This document shows positions 1 to 11,530 of a stretch of 64,000 nt of DNA, piece by piece; position 1 is the stretch's first letter, and the number at the start of each line of letters is the position of its first letter. Location of the stretch: contig JABELC010000001.1 of the NCBI GenBank assembly GCA_028455995.1, positions 1,290,501 to 1,354,500 of the forward strand, given 5' to 3'. The position numbers and the translations under genes are program-made. The notes beneath the pieces are model-generated. The model ran no database searches. It was not told the origin of the DNA and saw only the letters and a program-made list of their open reading frames with translations. This DNA comes from Scleromitrula shiraiana. Taxonomy: Eukaryota > Ascomycota > Leotiomycetes > Helotiales > Sclerotiniaceae.

Positions 1-226
1 TGATTATTACGCTAAAAGTGATTTCTACCCCAAAATTATCCATCTCATCTCATCTCATCTTATCTATCTAGTTGATCTTTTATCTTTTATCCTATCCTAT
101 CCTCCATCTCCTATCCTACCCATTATGATTAACCATCTCTCTTTTAAATCCCATCCAACCGTATCCATACAATATCCCAAACCAAATAAAACGCCACACT
201 ACACACTACACACACACACACACACA
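1..226. other. Low-complexity gene-less edge
   Basis: Pyrimidine-rich sequence with short TATCT/CATCT and CCTAT runs and a CA dinucleotide run at about 205-226. I see no gene here. It lies just beyond the possible 3' end of the glycosyltransferase gene encoded on the minus strand. Confidence 0.6.
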
Positions 227-406
227 CTACACCAACTCCCCATCATCAAAACCGACATTCTTCCCACCCTCACCCCCACCCTCACCCCCACCCCCAATCA
301 TCTCCGCAATCTTCTTCTCCTCCCCCCCAAATAATAAATCCTCAATCCGCACCCCCTCACTCAACCCCTCTATCTTCCCATTCCCCTTCCCTTCCCCTTC
401 TCTCCC

Positions 407-2589
407 TCACCATCCCCATCCCCATCCCCACAAACCTCCCCCCACTCCAACCACCCCCCCCCCCCCCCATCCCATCCACACTCCCCCCTTCCCCCCTCTC
501 AAATCCCACGTCTCCGATCTACCACCCATTGCGCTCTGCGCTTCTAGCGCCCTTAGGCTCTTGATGTCTTCGTCTTCGTCTTCGCCTTCACCTTCGTCTT
601 CGCGTGTCCAGCGGCGGAGAAGGCCGCGTACGCCTGCGTCTGCGGGGGGGGAGGAGGAGGCGGAGGCGGAGGCCCACCATATTTGGGAGCAGTGGTATTT
701 TTGGAGGGGGGTGAGGGTAAGGGTGAGGTTGGGATTGGGATTAGAGGGATCGGAAGAAGAAGCATCAGAAGAAGTAGGAGAAGAAGGCCCATCAAAATTA
801 AGCATACATGGCACGCCGCCGCCCGGGTACAATAACATTGACACATAAGCTTACATCACGCCATTCTTTATCTGTTATTTTGTCTGGGATTGGTGCTTTG
901 TCTGTTTTATCTGTTTTATCTCTTTCTTTTTCTTTTTCTCTTGCACCTTGAGATATCCCTAAATTAAAAGGTTGAGCTTCCCTTCCTAGTCTTTGTATAT
1001 CTATGGGGAGTTTTAAGATATTCGTGAATCTGTCTTTGTTTTTGTTTGTATCTTTATCTTTATCTTTATTTCTGGCGATGCGTGATAGACTTAGACTTAG
1101 ACTTTGCATAGTCGAGGGTGATTTATCTTTATTGAGGGTGAGGAAGCGGATATCGGGGGCAGATTTGAGGAGGGATTGGAAGATGGTGGATGTGTAGTCG
1201 AGGGTTATGCCGAATTCTAATTCGGGGGTTGGGTTGGGGGTTTCTGGGGTGGGGTTGGGGTTTGATGATTGGGGGGTTGGTGATAGGGGGTTTGGTGATA
1301 GGGAAGAGGAGGGAGCGGATGATGATGATGATGATGATGGATGTTTAGATAAAGAATCCGAGAGCCAGGATATCCAGCGTGAGGAACCAGACGAGGATCG
1401 CTGATACTGAGAGCGATGGAATTCCTGCTCGGAGAAAATACGGGAGAATATCGATTGTGGTGTTATATCGATATTCGCCCCATTCCCATCACCATTCCCA
1501 TTCTCATCACCATTCTTGTTCTTCCGATTCTTTTGTGCCAGAGTCAAAAGCTCCAGTACCCTCCCATAAATAAGCCTTACATCCCCCACCCTCCCCATCA
1601 CCATATTCCCATTTAAAAACCTCGGTCGTGTATAAATCCCCTCTTTCTCAATATCCGTTTCGGGACCATAGATATCATTCGGTAGGGTCGACATCGGTGA
1701 CATATCGCACTCTGGGTCGAATTCCGAAAACGCGCATTCTTTTTGTGCGCCGAATAGTACTCTTGATGTGTATTTCTGAGGAGGAGGAATGCCGCTTTTG
1801 TTTTTATGGGGGGACTGGATACGACCGTATTGTTTGAGGAGGGAATGGCTGGAGTCGCGCATGCCGTGGACGAAGCGACTGACGGTTATGGAGGGGGGGA
1901 GTTGCAGCCAGGTGTTGGGGGATATTATTAGGACTAGATCGTCGTCGTGGGTTTCTTTTCCGTTTAGGAAGGCGAGTGTTTGTTGGATTGATTGTGCTTC
2001 GGGATTACCTTCCTCTTTGGCTTCTTCATCTTCTGGTTCGAATCCGATGAGGGTCGGGGGTGGATAGTTGAGGATCGCGGCTGATAGTAGTGTTTTACAG
2101 AGGTTGACTGATCGTTTTCTTGCTGGGATTAGGAGATGGAATTTGGGCTTGCTAATGGAAGTTTCGTTGTTTAAGCCGTTATTTTGATCTATTTCGTCGT
2201 CCCATCTACCGTCGTCGATTCCATGGTATGGTGCAAAAGCTCCTGATAAACTACTTGGAACATATACACTCAGATTTGAAGCTGTACGATGGATATCATC
2301 CTATTTGGAAAGAAAACATATTAGAATAAGAATATTATTGATATTGTGAGGGCAAATAGATCATTATCTGCAACTCGTATTAGAAGGTTTTGATGGTACT
2401 CACTGCATGTCGTCCGCCAAAGAAGAGCAATATAATAGTAGTTATTGAAAGGATTATAATAACAACACGACTACGAAATCTATCATGTCGTCGAAATTCT
2501 CTTGTGATATGATTAATCACAGCCTTGACAGGTGAGCTCCTTGGCCTTGGTGGTGTCAAAACACCATAGGGTAGCTCCTCGTAGGTCAT
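407..2589 (-). CDS. PLOD-like fungal glycosyltransferase, frame-disrupted
   Basis: A type II membrane glycosyltransferase, probably Golgi. Exon 1 is 2589-2404 and exon 2 starts at 2300; the intron has a GTGAGT donor and AATAG acceptor. A transmembrane anchor (VVIIILSITTIILLFF) lies near residues 43-58. The lumenal part resembles the PLOD1-3-like/procollagen galactosyltransferase fold: KFHLLIPARKRS near the start, VLFGAQKECAFSEFDPEC in the middle, then RPRFLNGNMVMGRVGDV. The open frame stops at 798-800, but protein-like sequence (GGGVPCMLNFDGPS, later SQIWWASAS and LRALEAQSAMGG) continues in the next frame from about 844 to 407. Skipping one base in the G/C-rich run at about 813-826 would join them. 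Past the 407 stop, the same frame again looks coding down to a TAG at 227-229 (KIEGLSEGVRIEDLLFGG). The family assignment is by motif memory. The breaks could be assembly errors, an unrecognised intron, or real decay. Confidence 0.6.
454..468. repeat. Poly-C tract (15 nt)
   Basis: Fifteen C in a row (G on the coding strand of the glycosyltransferase), inside the most poorly readable part of that gene. Such tracts are prone to sequencing and replication slippage, so reading frames across it are unsafe. Confidence 0.9.
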
Positions 2590-3121
2590 TGTAACAATGC
2601 ATTCAATGTTGAGATTTTGTGTGAATACTTCCTCGATCTTTCTTGTTGTTGAATGCCAGACGTCATTAATGACTACTGTTCGATCTCTTATAGATGACGT
2701 AAATCATTTCACTACTCATATTGGAACTACCGACCGGTACTTAAGTTAAGTACTAGATACAACTAAGTTTTGTCTAGTACGAAAAATCAAATAGATAAGA
2801 AATAAAATCGAGAAAAAACGTTTTGGGATATCTCAATCGCTTCCGTTTGCGATGGAATGAAGAGATATTAAGGGGGTTTCCCAGAATAGTATCCATACCA
2901 GCCACTTTTTATCACACCAGGAAGAATCACAAAATTAAAAAATTGATGAAGAGACTGGTTCATGAATCATTACCTGGGTAATGAAAGTTCGGTTCATTCG
3001 ATTAACGGTTCTTTAGTAGAAAGAAAATACACCCTAAGAATTTTAGAGCACAATAGATGTCCACGAATTCCGAGTCCATGATACAATGTAGAAAAAAAGC
3101 TGGCTTATATTAAAGGCCTTC
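2590..3121. other. Intergenic: glycosyltransferase upstream region and COG7 3' side
   Basis: AT-rich sequence between two minus-strand genes. It should hold the glycosyltransferase promoter and the 3' UTR of the downstream-facing gene. No ORF, RNA gene or repeat that I can support. Confidence 0.5.
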
Positions 3122-4249
3122 TTAAGAACCTCGTAGCCGTTGTAATTGATTAATAAAACCATATCCACTTTGTGCCCTATTCTCACCAGCGTTGGAGATA
3201 GTACTTGCTTGACTGTGTAAGCTTTCCACCTTTTGACTTAATTGTCCATCCTGTTCAGCATCTCTCAATAGATCTCGATGTCTATCTTCGACCATTTTAG
3301 CTAAACTCTCAACGAATTTAGTTCTTGATTTTTCTTCTGCAGTGCCTTTCCATACAAGAGCGAGTTCTTTCAATTCTTCCACTCTCTTTGCAGCTGCTTC
3401 AATTCCCTCAATTGGATCTTCTCCAACTAACAAATCCGCAATTTCATCTCGTAATTTCTTGGATACTTGTTGGCCCTTCTCTTCAGTACTGTATGCTTCT
3501 GACCCAGGCTCTGGGGCAGACACAGAGAGAAAAGATGAGGTAACCGATACCTCTGACGGTGGAAATGTCCAAGCCATTGCATCCCCAAATGTCTTTATAA
3601 CCGTATCCAATCGAGAGCGAACAAGTGTGAGGGTTCGTAATTGTGTTATATAGGGAGGCTCGACGACTTTATTGGAATTCGTCTCTTCTAGAATAGGTGT
3701 TTTCGGAATCGTTACGGTGGAGGATCTTGTCCTTGAGTTACCGTTTGAATCTCCCGTCCTCGAAGGTCGTTTCGCGAGATCGTTCTCCAGGCCGGCAGGT
3801 ACAAATTTTGTAACGTCATCATGTAACCCTTCCGTTAATGCTTCTGATAGACCTAATGTTTCTCCTCGTAATACCTCCACTTCATATGCCAGACGACTTC
3901 CGCTTCGGAGGATTTCGTCTGTTAATTGTGTAAGAGTAGTTGTAAGTCTAGTTGTATGCGCGCTGAGATGGGACAAAAGAGTTTGGGTTTGGGTAGATAA
4001 TTCCGCTAATGGTACATTATTTTTCGAATGATGTGACGCGCTTGAGCTCTGAAGGGATGGTAAAGTTGAATTCAGATAGTCTGCAGGATCAAAAGAAGGA
4101 TCTAGGAAAGGTTGGAGGGCAGAATCTGCAACGTGTGCAGATTTTGATTGCAATTTAGAATTTAATGTAGAAATATTTTGTGATTGAACAGATTTCTTTG
4201 TAGAATTACTATTATGGCGACGAGGTATAGAATTTGAATTGAAAGTCAT
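3122..4249 (-). CDS. COG7: Probable conserved oligomeric Golgi complex subunit 7
   Basis: Single-exon protein of 375 aa. COG7 is a subunit of the COG tethering complex, which catches retrograde vesicles at the Golgi. An early DPSFDPADYLNSTLPSL segment (about residues 50-66) is followed by a long helical, Leu- and Thr-rich stretch (TQTLLSHLSAHTTRLTTTL, then EILRSGSRLAYEVEVLRGE, about 85-130), as expected of the N-terminal coiled-coil rod of COG/exocyst-type subunits. Further helices follow (YITQLRTLTLVRSRLDTVI and EELKELALVWKGTAEEKS). The length fits the short fungal form. The N-terminus is Ser/Asn-rich and low complexity. The start at 4249 is the first ATG of the frame. The identity rests on recalled family resemblance, so another CATCHR-type tether subunit is possible. 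Confidence 0.6.
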   Translation of the reverse strand: MTFNSNSIPRRHNSNSTKKSVQSQNISTLNSKLQSKSAHVADSALQPFLDPSFDPADYLNSTLPSLQSSSASHHSKNNVPLAELSTQTQTLLSHLSAHTTRLTTTLTQLTDEILRSGSRLAYEVEVLRGETLGLSEALTEGLHDDVTKFVPAGLENDLAKRPSRTGDSNGNSRTRSSTVTIPKTPILEETNSNKVVEPPYITQLRTLTLVRSRLDTVIKTFGDAMAWTFPPSEVSVTSSFLSVSAPEPGSEAYSTEEKGQQVSKKLRDEIADLLVGEDPIEGIEAAAKRVEELKELALVWKGTAEEKSRTKFVESLAKMVEDRHRDLLRDAEQDGQLSQKVESLHSQASTISNAGENRAQSGYGFINQLQRLRGS

Positions 4250-5546
4250 CGTGTATTGTTTGTTTATTTATTTATTATTTATTATTTATTATTCATTGAA
4301 GATTTGCTAGTAAAATTATAATAATTTGTGAAGTGAGGTTGATGATGGAGTATTGAATTGATAAAGCAAATTATACGGAAGTAGGGTCGGACAAATTATA
4401 ATAGGTACAATAATAATAGCCCCGGGAATAATAGGTAGCACGGACTAGAGTAAATAAGGCTAGGATAGTGGGTGAAAGTAGGTGAAGGTGTGGTAGTGAA
4501 TATACCTATTACGCCTATTTACTATGAGGAGTATTTTGGGGGGAAGGGGAAGGGGAAGGGGAGGGGGAGGGGGAGGGGGAGGGGCTCAAGAGAGGCTCAA
4601 GAGGGGGTTACGGTATTAGTAATAATGATAATAATAAGACTACTTAATAAGTCTAACTTAATAAAGCTAATAAATTAATAAATCATGTTATGTTATGTTA
4701 TGTTAGTTAAATACGAGTAAAACCTCCGTAACCTCCGTAACTTACAAGGATGAAAGCTACAATCTTTCATCCTGTCTAGAAAGAATTATGGGATGAACAA
4801 CTTGAGCTTTGGCTTTGACTTTGACTTTGGCTTTGGCTTTGGCTTTTGAGCTTCTTATGACATCTACCTATCTCAAACTCATCTCTTAATATAATATCAA
4901 ATAATATCAAATTCATACATATCTATACATATCTATACAAAATGTAAAATTATATTGAATTTCCCCTCTCTCTACTCTTCTTTGAAAGTCCATCTTCTTT
5001 TTATCCTTTTTAATAACTTTCACAGTACACCTCTTATTCAATTCCTATATATTCATTCCATTCCGTATCAATCATGTTGGTTCTAGGTGAATTTGGATAA
5101 GTTTAGAAATCTGATACGGTCAACCTTCCCCTCCCCTTTAGGTAGCCAACCACACGAGGCTGACTATTTTTCGACTTTTCCAAACTGCTTCATAAACTTC
5201 TCACCATTCTTTACATTTTGGATTTTCAAATTGGTTTTATTTCTTCTGAACAAATACCAGAGATCTTCGGGTATTACCTCACAGAGTCCATCTTTTCATC
5301 AAATCTCTATGAACATTTAGATATTATACAATAATCTTTACAATCAGCAGTAAAGATTTCCTCGGATTTCGAGGCTATCCGCCTCGCCATAGAACCTCAT
5401 CTAGGTTGTATTGCACAAATCCAATTTCCACTGGATTTCCTACAGAACTCTCCAAATCTACTATAAAAGGAATAGCAAAACATTTCATATACACCTCAGT
5501 TTCCCTTCCACATTCATCGGCTAAACCAAACAACTGGTGCTCAACG
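4250..5546. promoter_or_regulatory. Divergent intergenic region between COG7 and the PARP/E2 gene
   Basis: Contains the promoters of two divergently transcribed genes. It carries a (TTATTTA)n-like run just upstream of the COG7 start (4258-4290), a G-rich GGGGA array (about 4539-4584), TTATG repeats (4684-4704) and a GGCTTT/GACTTT run (about 4805-4850). No specific regulatory site identified. Confidence 0.45.
4539..4584. repeat. GGGGAA/GGGGGA tandem repeat
   Basis: About eight G-rich units of 6 bp (GGGGAA changing to GGGGGA), all on the + strand. Four or more closely spaced G-runs are the pattern needed for a G-quadruplex. It lies in a divergent promoter. Confidence 0.8.
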
Positions 5547-8500
5547 ATGACTCGCAAGGCTTTCCTCGCAGACGTTGCTGCGGCTTCTGAGAGAGATCTT
5601 CCAAATATTATCTCAATCAGTCGAGGAGATGATGACGGCGAGGTCAATTTCTGCTTTTTCCAAGATACTTCTGAGCCAGTAGAAATTGGAATCTTGGCAA
5701 CGGGTAAGTTGTTCCTTTAGATGCCTCGTGCACTTGGATACTTCCGATTTTTTATTTCATGCAATAACTTTGGAGGCTTTCGTTTGTTATATAGCGTTGG
5801 ATGAGAAGAGTAGATTCTCTTGTAGTTTTACTTATGCTAACGATACTAGATGTCACTGAGTACCCAACCGGTAACACTTTCATGATTTACACAAAATCTG
5901 ACAAAGCACCACAAATCGTTCTAGACACTCTCAATCAACTGGCCCCCTCTTCAGGTGGTATGCGTCTTCCGGACCTCATCAATAGTATCTCGCAAAAGTT
6001 GAGTAAAGCTTCCGCTACCGGTTCTCAAAACAATCCTTTCGATGTTGACGATGACAAAGACGAAGAGATGGAAGATGTACAGGATAGAAGCGATGAGAGT
6101 GATGAAAGTGAAGAAAGTGAAGATGAGACTGGATTCTCAGACCATTCTGAAGATTTCTTCGATGGCCCCATAGTTTACTCCAATGGGAAGTCTATTTCTT
6201 TGGCACGAAAGCTCAGTGTACCCGCTGCTGCTCAACTGAACCATCGTATCAAGGAAGATTTACGTGCGCTCAGGATGGCAGGGTTCAAAATCGGCATTCT
6301 GAGTGGTATGAAAGCAGATTCTCAAAGCAGTATTCTCAGCATCTCCATATTAGCTGCAAAACTTGGTCTATCCAAGGAAGCAATGCAAGCCTGGGATATT
6401 GAACTAGATCAATATATTGTACTTTTAGTACGATACTCTGCAGGATATAAGACGTTCGAAGCAATCATTGCTGAGCCAGCTCAGACCAGTGGAATTGAGT
6501 GCCGCGTTGGAGTTAGCAATCGATATAAGCCATCGAGTATAGAAGCATACTCAGCGTTTTCCGATGCCAACAAAGCTGGAGCAACCAAGTACGACGTAAT
6601 TGATCTAACCAAGAGCGGGGACTCAAGTATTGCACGTTTCTCCAATATTTTCATCAGCAGCTCCCTGAATGATTTCATTAACACTAAATTGATTTCATTA
6701 CTAAAAATTCGGAATGCAACTGGTCTAGGTTGGGAGGGTGCAAAGGTATACTTTGATCAAAAACAAGGACGGCCTCTGGATCAGAATGCCGGTATGTTGT
6801 CTGACGAATTGTTGAGTATTCAATCAACATCAGGAAAAGGAAGCAGGAGTAACCTCTCTGAAATTTTGACGTCGGATCATCTGGTTGACAATGCCAATGG
6901 AAATCTCTCTTTCCCTTTGCTCCTAGCACAATTCGCCGCAATGTACTTGATTCGTTGCACAGAATTCTGTCTCGTCTGCCATGACAAGATAGAGGGAGAG
7001 TTCGAAGCACTAAAGCCCTATGTCTGCAGCAAACCACTCTGTTTGTATCAGTACATGTCATTGGGTTTTGGGCCCAGCGTCGAGCACGAAATCCAGACTC
7101 AGCCATATTGTGTTGATCTCCTGATCAATTTTTGCTATACAAGTGCACAGGTAAGTTATGAATTCTCAAATCTCAGAATATTCATAATAAGCTAACAATA
7201 TTTAGGCCGGTAGAATCCGCGAGTACCCTACTGGCATGAGCCTCTCTGTTCCTCGTGCTTTGAATACTTATCTAGCTCCACCTTTGCTTCCTTTTAACCG
7301 TGGATTACCAGTACCATCAGGCGTCAACGTGAAACAACCCATTGAACAGCCATCAGAGACATTTGAAGTTCAATTCGATTCTAGATATCATGAAATTGTG
7401 TTCGACGTGTCTCAAAGACCTGTTGAGAAAGGAGACTGGGTAGTACTTTCATCCAATAATACCACTAGTAAGTTCTCTGAGCCACTTGCTTTTGCTGCTG
7501 TTTGCTAATTTATACTAGACCAAGGTAATCTACACTTCAGAGTAGAAGATGTTTCTCTGTTTCCAAAAGTACAACTTTCGGACACAGCTGTTACTCAAAC
7601 GTCTTCAGCAAGTTGTTTATCGGTCAGTAGGGAGTCTGCAGCAATATCTACTAACCCTTCCACGCCGGCTACTACTCCACCCCCTCCAGCTTTCCAAACG
7701 GTCAAACTTTATAAATACAATTACAATTTCGATGATATGTCTGATGGGGAAAAGCGCGCTACTATAATTATGCTACTAGAGACTTTACCATCTATCAAGG
7801 AGTTAAGAGATCACATGGACCAGCAAAGAAAATTCCAAGAACCAAACCTCCGTAGTTGGAAAGATCGCATTTCACCGGCTGCGCTGGGCTTGCTTCGATG
7901 GATCATAGCTTCAAATCGGTCTTGCCTTGTTCAAGTCGAAAAATCCTCCAGGCTGAATGATGATGAATTTCCAGATGTAAAAGCCAGACTCGATCAGAAG
8001 GTTTCAGAGATTGATGAAAATTGGGTCCAATTTCGTTTTGCTCAAGGAGCACCAGATAAGGAGCAACGCTTTTTGGATGCTCTGAAAGCACAGCAAGATA
8101 AATTGAATCCTAAATATCCTACTATGTTTGCTTTTCATGGAAGTCCTCTCTATAACTGGCATTCAATAATCAGACATGGCTTGGACTTCAAAGACACTCT
8201 TAATGGCAGAGCTTACGGGCATGGTGTCTATCATGCACAAGACCAAACCACATCAACGGGTTATGCTGCAGTCGGAATTAATGTAAGTTTTGAACCCTTC
8301 TTCCAATACACTTGAAAAAATATTTATCTAACTTTAGTATCAGATGGCGTCTTGGCCAGGATCTCTTCTTACAGCTTCGTCTGTAATGAGTATCAATGAA
8401 ATTATTAATTGTCCAGCGCAATTTGCTAGCTCTAACCCTTTTATTGTGGTACAGCATATAGATTGGATTCAGTGTCGATACTTACTTGTTCAAATTCAAC

Positions 8501-9589
8501 ACGATAGCACGAAAACTCAAGCTCTTACACCAGAAGAGTAAGCCGGTCCAGCATCTATACCAATTTTGTACACAACTACGCATAGTCCATGCTAACTCTT
8601 CCTAAATAGTACCGCATCACCATCAATTGATATTATTGACCAAGATCCCAGGTATACAGCGAAAGCTATAAACGGCCATTCCATTGGTATTCCCGTTTGT
8701 GCATCTTCCATAGCTAGAGCATTACGTACAGAAACAAAGGGTATCACTTCAATTTTCAAGAGACGTAAGGGTAAGAACAGTCTAAATGGGAAAGAATTGA
8801 TCAGCGACGAAGAAGATATTGAAGATATCAACTTTTTATTATCTGACGATGAAGGTGACAGCGTTGAAATACTGTAAGTAGATTAACGCGTATTTTTTGA
8901 AATTCCACTTACTGACTATTAGTTCCAGCTGTTCAGCTTCGCAGAAAAAAGAGGCCCAAAAGACAGATTTTGTTCCAGGAACCCTTGATCAATCAAGTCT
9001 TCCGATGTTAAATGCGCCATCTTATGCTACTCCAAGTGCAACTATGCGTCTTAATAGAGAACTGAAATCAATCCTCAAGGTTCAGAAAGATACACCATTA
9101 CACGAATTGGGGTGGTACATTGATGAAAATCTTGTCGAGAACATCTATCAATGGATAGTTGAACTACATTCATTTGATTCTAGTCTTCCACTCAGCAAAG
9201 ATTTGAAGGAAGCAGATCAAACCAGCGTTGTTCTAGAAATCCGTTTCGGAAAAGATTACCCTCACTCCCCACCATTCGTCCGCGTCGTACGACCAAGATT
9301 CCTATCCTTCATGAATGGTGGCGGTGGCCACGTAACAGCAGGCGGAGCGTTGTGCATGGAACTTTTGACAAATTCTGGCTGGAGCGCAGTCTCTTCGATT
9401 GAATCCGTGCTCCTACAAGTCAGACTTGCAATCATGAGTACGGAGCCGAAACCTGCTCGTCTGGAGAGTAGAAATAAACTCCATCAGCGCGATTATGGTA
9501 CCCAGGAGGCTATGGATGCGTTTATTCGGGCTTGTCGCACACATGGGTGGCAGGTTCCTACTGATTTTCAACAGTTTGGTCAGACGTAG
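5547..9589 (+). CDS. PARP6/8-like ADP-ribosyltransferase fused to a UBE2Q-like E2
   Basis: Seven exons: 5547-5703, 5850-7150, 7206-7467, 7519-8282, 8338-8537, 8610-8873, 8923-9589, all GT-AG, summing to 3615 nt (1204 aa). Domains in order: an RWD/UBC-like N-terminus (about 1-100); an acidic Ser/Glu linker (about 120-160); a region with clustered cysteines (CTEFCLVCHDKIEG then YVCSKPLC, about 422-450), as in PARP6/PARP8; the ART domain with FAFHGS (His near 780) and YGHGVYHA (Tyr near 811); then a UBC domain at about 1010-1190 with GGALCMELLTNSGWS, the E2 active Cys being near 1127. The third PARP motif reads CRYLLVQI, so the usual catalytic Glu is not there. This suggests mono-ADP-ribosylation or loss of activity. 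The combination implies an enzyme linking ADP-ribose and ubiquitin signalling. Start chosen at the first ATG that leads straight into the conserved N-terminus. Confidence 0.88.
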
Positions 9590-10506
9590 GATTCAGGTTT
9601 GGGTCGATAATATCTATGACATGAGTTTATTGATGAAGACGGGAAGATAAGACGATATGATATGATGGTTTGTGGGAAGGGAAGGAAGGAAAAGTCTCGG
9701 TCTGGTAGCTCTTCTCTTTTTGATGATGACGTACATGATGGATGGATTGGGTTAATAAGCAATATGCGGCGTTTTGGGAATTTTCTTTTCGGAATGGAAA
9801 TGGGAATGGATTCATGAGTGTGCCATTTTCTCTTTTCTCTTTTTCTTCTCTGGTGTTATGAGGTCGGATGGGATGGATGGGATGGGAGGAGGGAAATGAA
9901 AGGAAGGAAGGGAGGACGGAAAATACCCAAATAGCGTTATTTATTTCATTTACGATGAGTCGAGTCTATGACGTCTACACATACAGGCATATCATGGCAT
10001 ACAGCGAGTATCCGCGCAGAAGGCCTTTCTGCCATAGCATAGCGTGGCATAGCATATCTTCTTTAGATGTTCTAGAGATAAGATAAATTTTACGAGGAGA
10101 AGAACTTGAATATGAAGAATACGAATAGTAATTTCTATCATTTCGTTTCATTTCGTTTCATTTTACTTGTCTTGTCTTGTCTTGTTTCCTTATCATGATC
10201 ATGATAATCTAAATGAATAAATCAATAAACAACCACATTAAAGCCATTTAAACCCAACCCAACCTATCCTATCCTATCCTATCCTAACCAGCCAGCCAGC
10301 CAGCTCCAATCCAAGACCATCCATTCATATAAATATATCTATCTATCATTAGAACGATACAAGATACCATAACAATCACTTGCCAAGTAGCAAATCTGCT
10401 CATGTTTACGTATGTATGCTCGTAGGTACGTACGTATCTCTCCCGATATCTCTAGCTTCGGCTCCACTATCTGGGCCTGGGTACCGATTGTATGGCGGTT
10501 GTATGG

Positions 10507-10572
10507 TGATGCTATGGTGATGCTATGGTGATGCTATGGCGATGCTATGGCGATGCTATGGTGATGCTATGG
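10507..10572. repeat. 11-bp minisatellite, six copies
   Basis: Six back-to-back copies of TGATGCTATGG; copies four and five start with C instead of T. The array is otherwise exact, which points to recent expansion. Confidence 0.9.
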
Positions 10573-10947
10573 AGGTCGGTCTTTTCAGTAGGTGTTATGT
10601 GCGTATGGAGATATGTATATGGAGATATGAATATGAATATTCGATTCTGGGAGATAGAGTAGAGATAGAGTATGTATGGTTGAGATCAGCTATGAGATGG
10701 GATGGGATTCGAGATGTAGGGGTCTTGGGGTTTAGATTTATTTGAGTTGATATGTCTATTTTTGGTCTTTTGCATATTTGTATTTATATTTATATTTATA
10801 TTTGTATTTATATTTGTATTGTATTGTATTGTATTTGTATGCAAGGGACAGTGCAGTGCAGTGCAGGTAGAGGATATTGATATATCGTTTCCCTTACTTA
10901 CATCGTTACGTGGAGATTTCCGCATAGGATAGGATAGGATATCACAG

Positions 10948-11060
10948 AGTAAAATAAAGTAAAATAAAATAAAGTAAAATAAAGTAAAATAAAGTAAAAT
11001 AAAGTAAAATAAAATAAAACAAGATAAAACAAAGTAAAATAAAGTAAAATAAAATAAAAC
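10948..11060. repeat. AAAATAAAGT tandem array
   Basis: About ten units built on AAAATAAAGT with AAAATAAAAT and AAAACAAGAT variants. The + strand contains almost no pyrimidine except T, so it is strongly strand-asymmetric. Confidence 0.85.
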
Positions 11061-11384
11061 AGAATAAACCAAGAAAAACGGCAAAACACCGCAAATAAGG
11101 CCCGCAAGCAAACGCGAGACTCTGGGTCCCTAGGTTCATCATCGGCGCGCTGGGTGCAGGGAAATAGACGGTTTTTATTTATGCGGTAGAGATGAGCCAA
11201 GACGAGATGGGGTTTGTTGGCCCGCGTGCGTGCGTGCGGTGGTGGGATGTTGGTTGTGGGGGGTTTTTTTATGGCATATTTTTTTTATGGCATTTTTTTT
11301 TATGCTGTTTGCATGGCATTTTTATCGCATCGTGGGTTTGCATGGCATCGTGAGATTGGAGGTGTATTGGGGGTGTGGGATGGG

Positions 11385-11391
11385 TATATAA
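11385..11391 (+). promoter_or_regulatory. TATA box of the carbonic anhydrase gene
   Basis: TATATAA at 11385-11391, about 140 bp upstream of the ATG at 11531, with a GC-richer segment after it. Position and sequence fit a core promoter. Functional assignment is inference. Confidence 0.45.
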
Positions 11392-11454
11392 GGGGACGGT
11401 TTCCTTGGGGTTGGGTTTTGTGCTGGATTAGCTTTCATTTGCGGTTCGTCTGTT

Positions 11455-11530
11455 ATCTTATATATTCATTCATTTATTCATTCATTTACTCATTCACTCA
11501 TTCACTCATTCATTCATTCATTCATTCATT
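11455..11530 (+). repeat. CATT repeat in the 5' leader of the carbonic anhydrase gene
   Basis: Roughly eighteen CATT/CACT units running directly into the ATG at 11531. If the TATA box at 11385 is used, most of the 5' UTR consists of this repeat. Confidence 0.85.

Larger units (their letters stand above)
9590..11530. other. Repeat-rich intergenic region
   Basis: Holds the 3' UTR of the PARP/E2 gene and the promoter of the carbonic anhydrase. Most of it is microsatellite and minisatellite DNA (listed separately), plus CTTGT, CCTAT and GCCA runs at about 10165-10300. Open frames here translate to repetitive LFYFILFY-type peptides and are not genes. Confidence 0.6.

Noticed and set aside
125..334. 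Plus-strand ORF rich in Thr, His, Pro and Leu
   Set aside because: It lies on CA and CACCCC repeats opposite a minus-strand reading frame that looks more protein-like.
561..848. Plus-strand ORF with poly-Ser and Glu/Ala repeats
   Set aside because: Antisense shadow of the glycosyltransferase low-complexity region.
10686..11200. Minus-strand ORFs with LFYFILFY-type repeats that look like membrane segments
   Set aside because: They come entirely from the AAAATAAAGT array. No flanking conserved sequence or plausible start.
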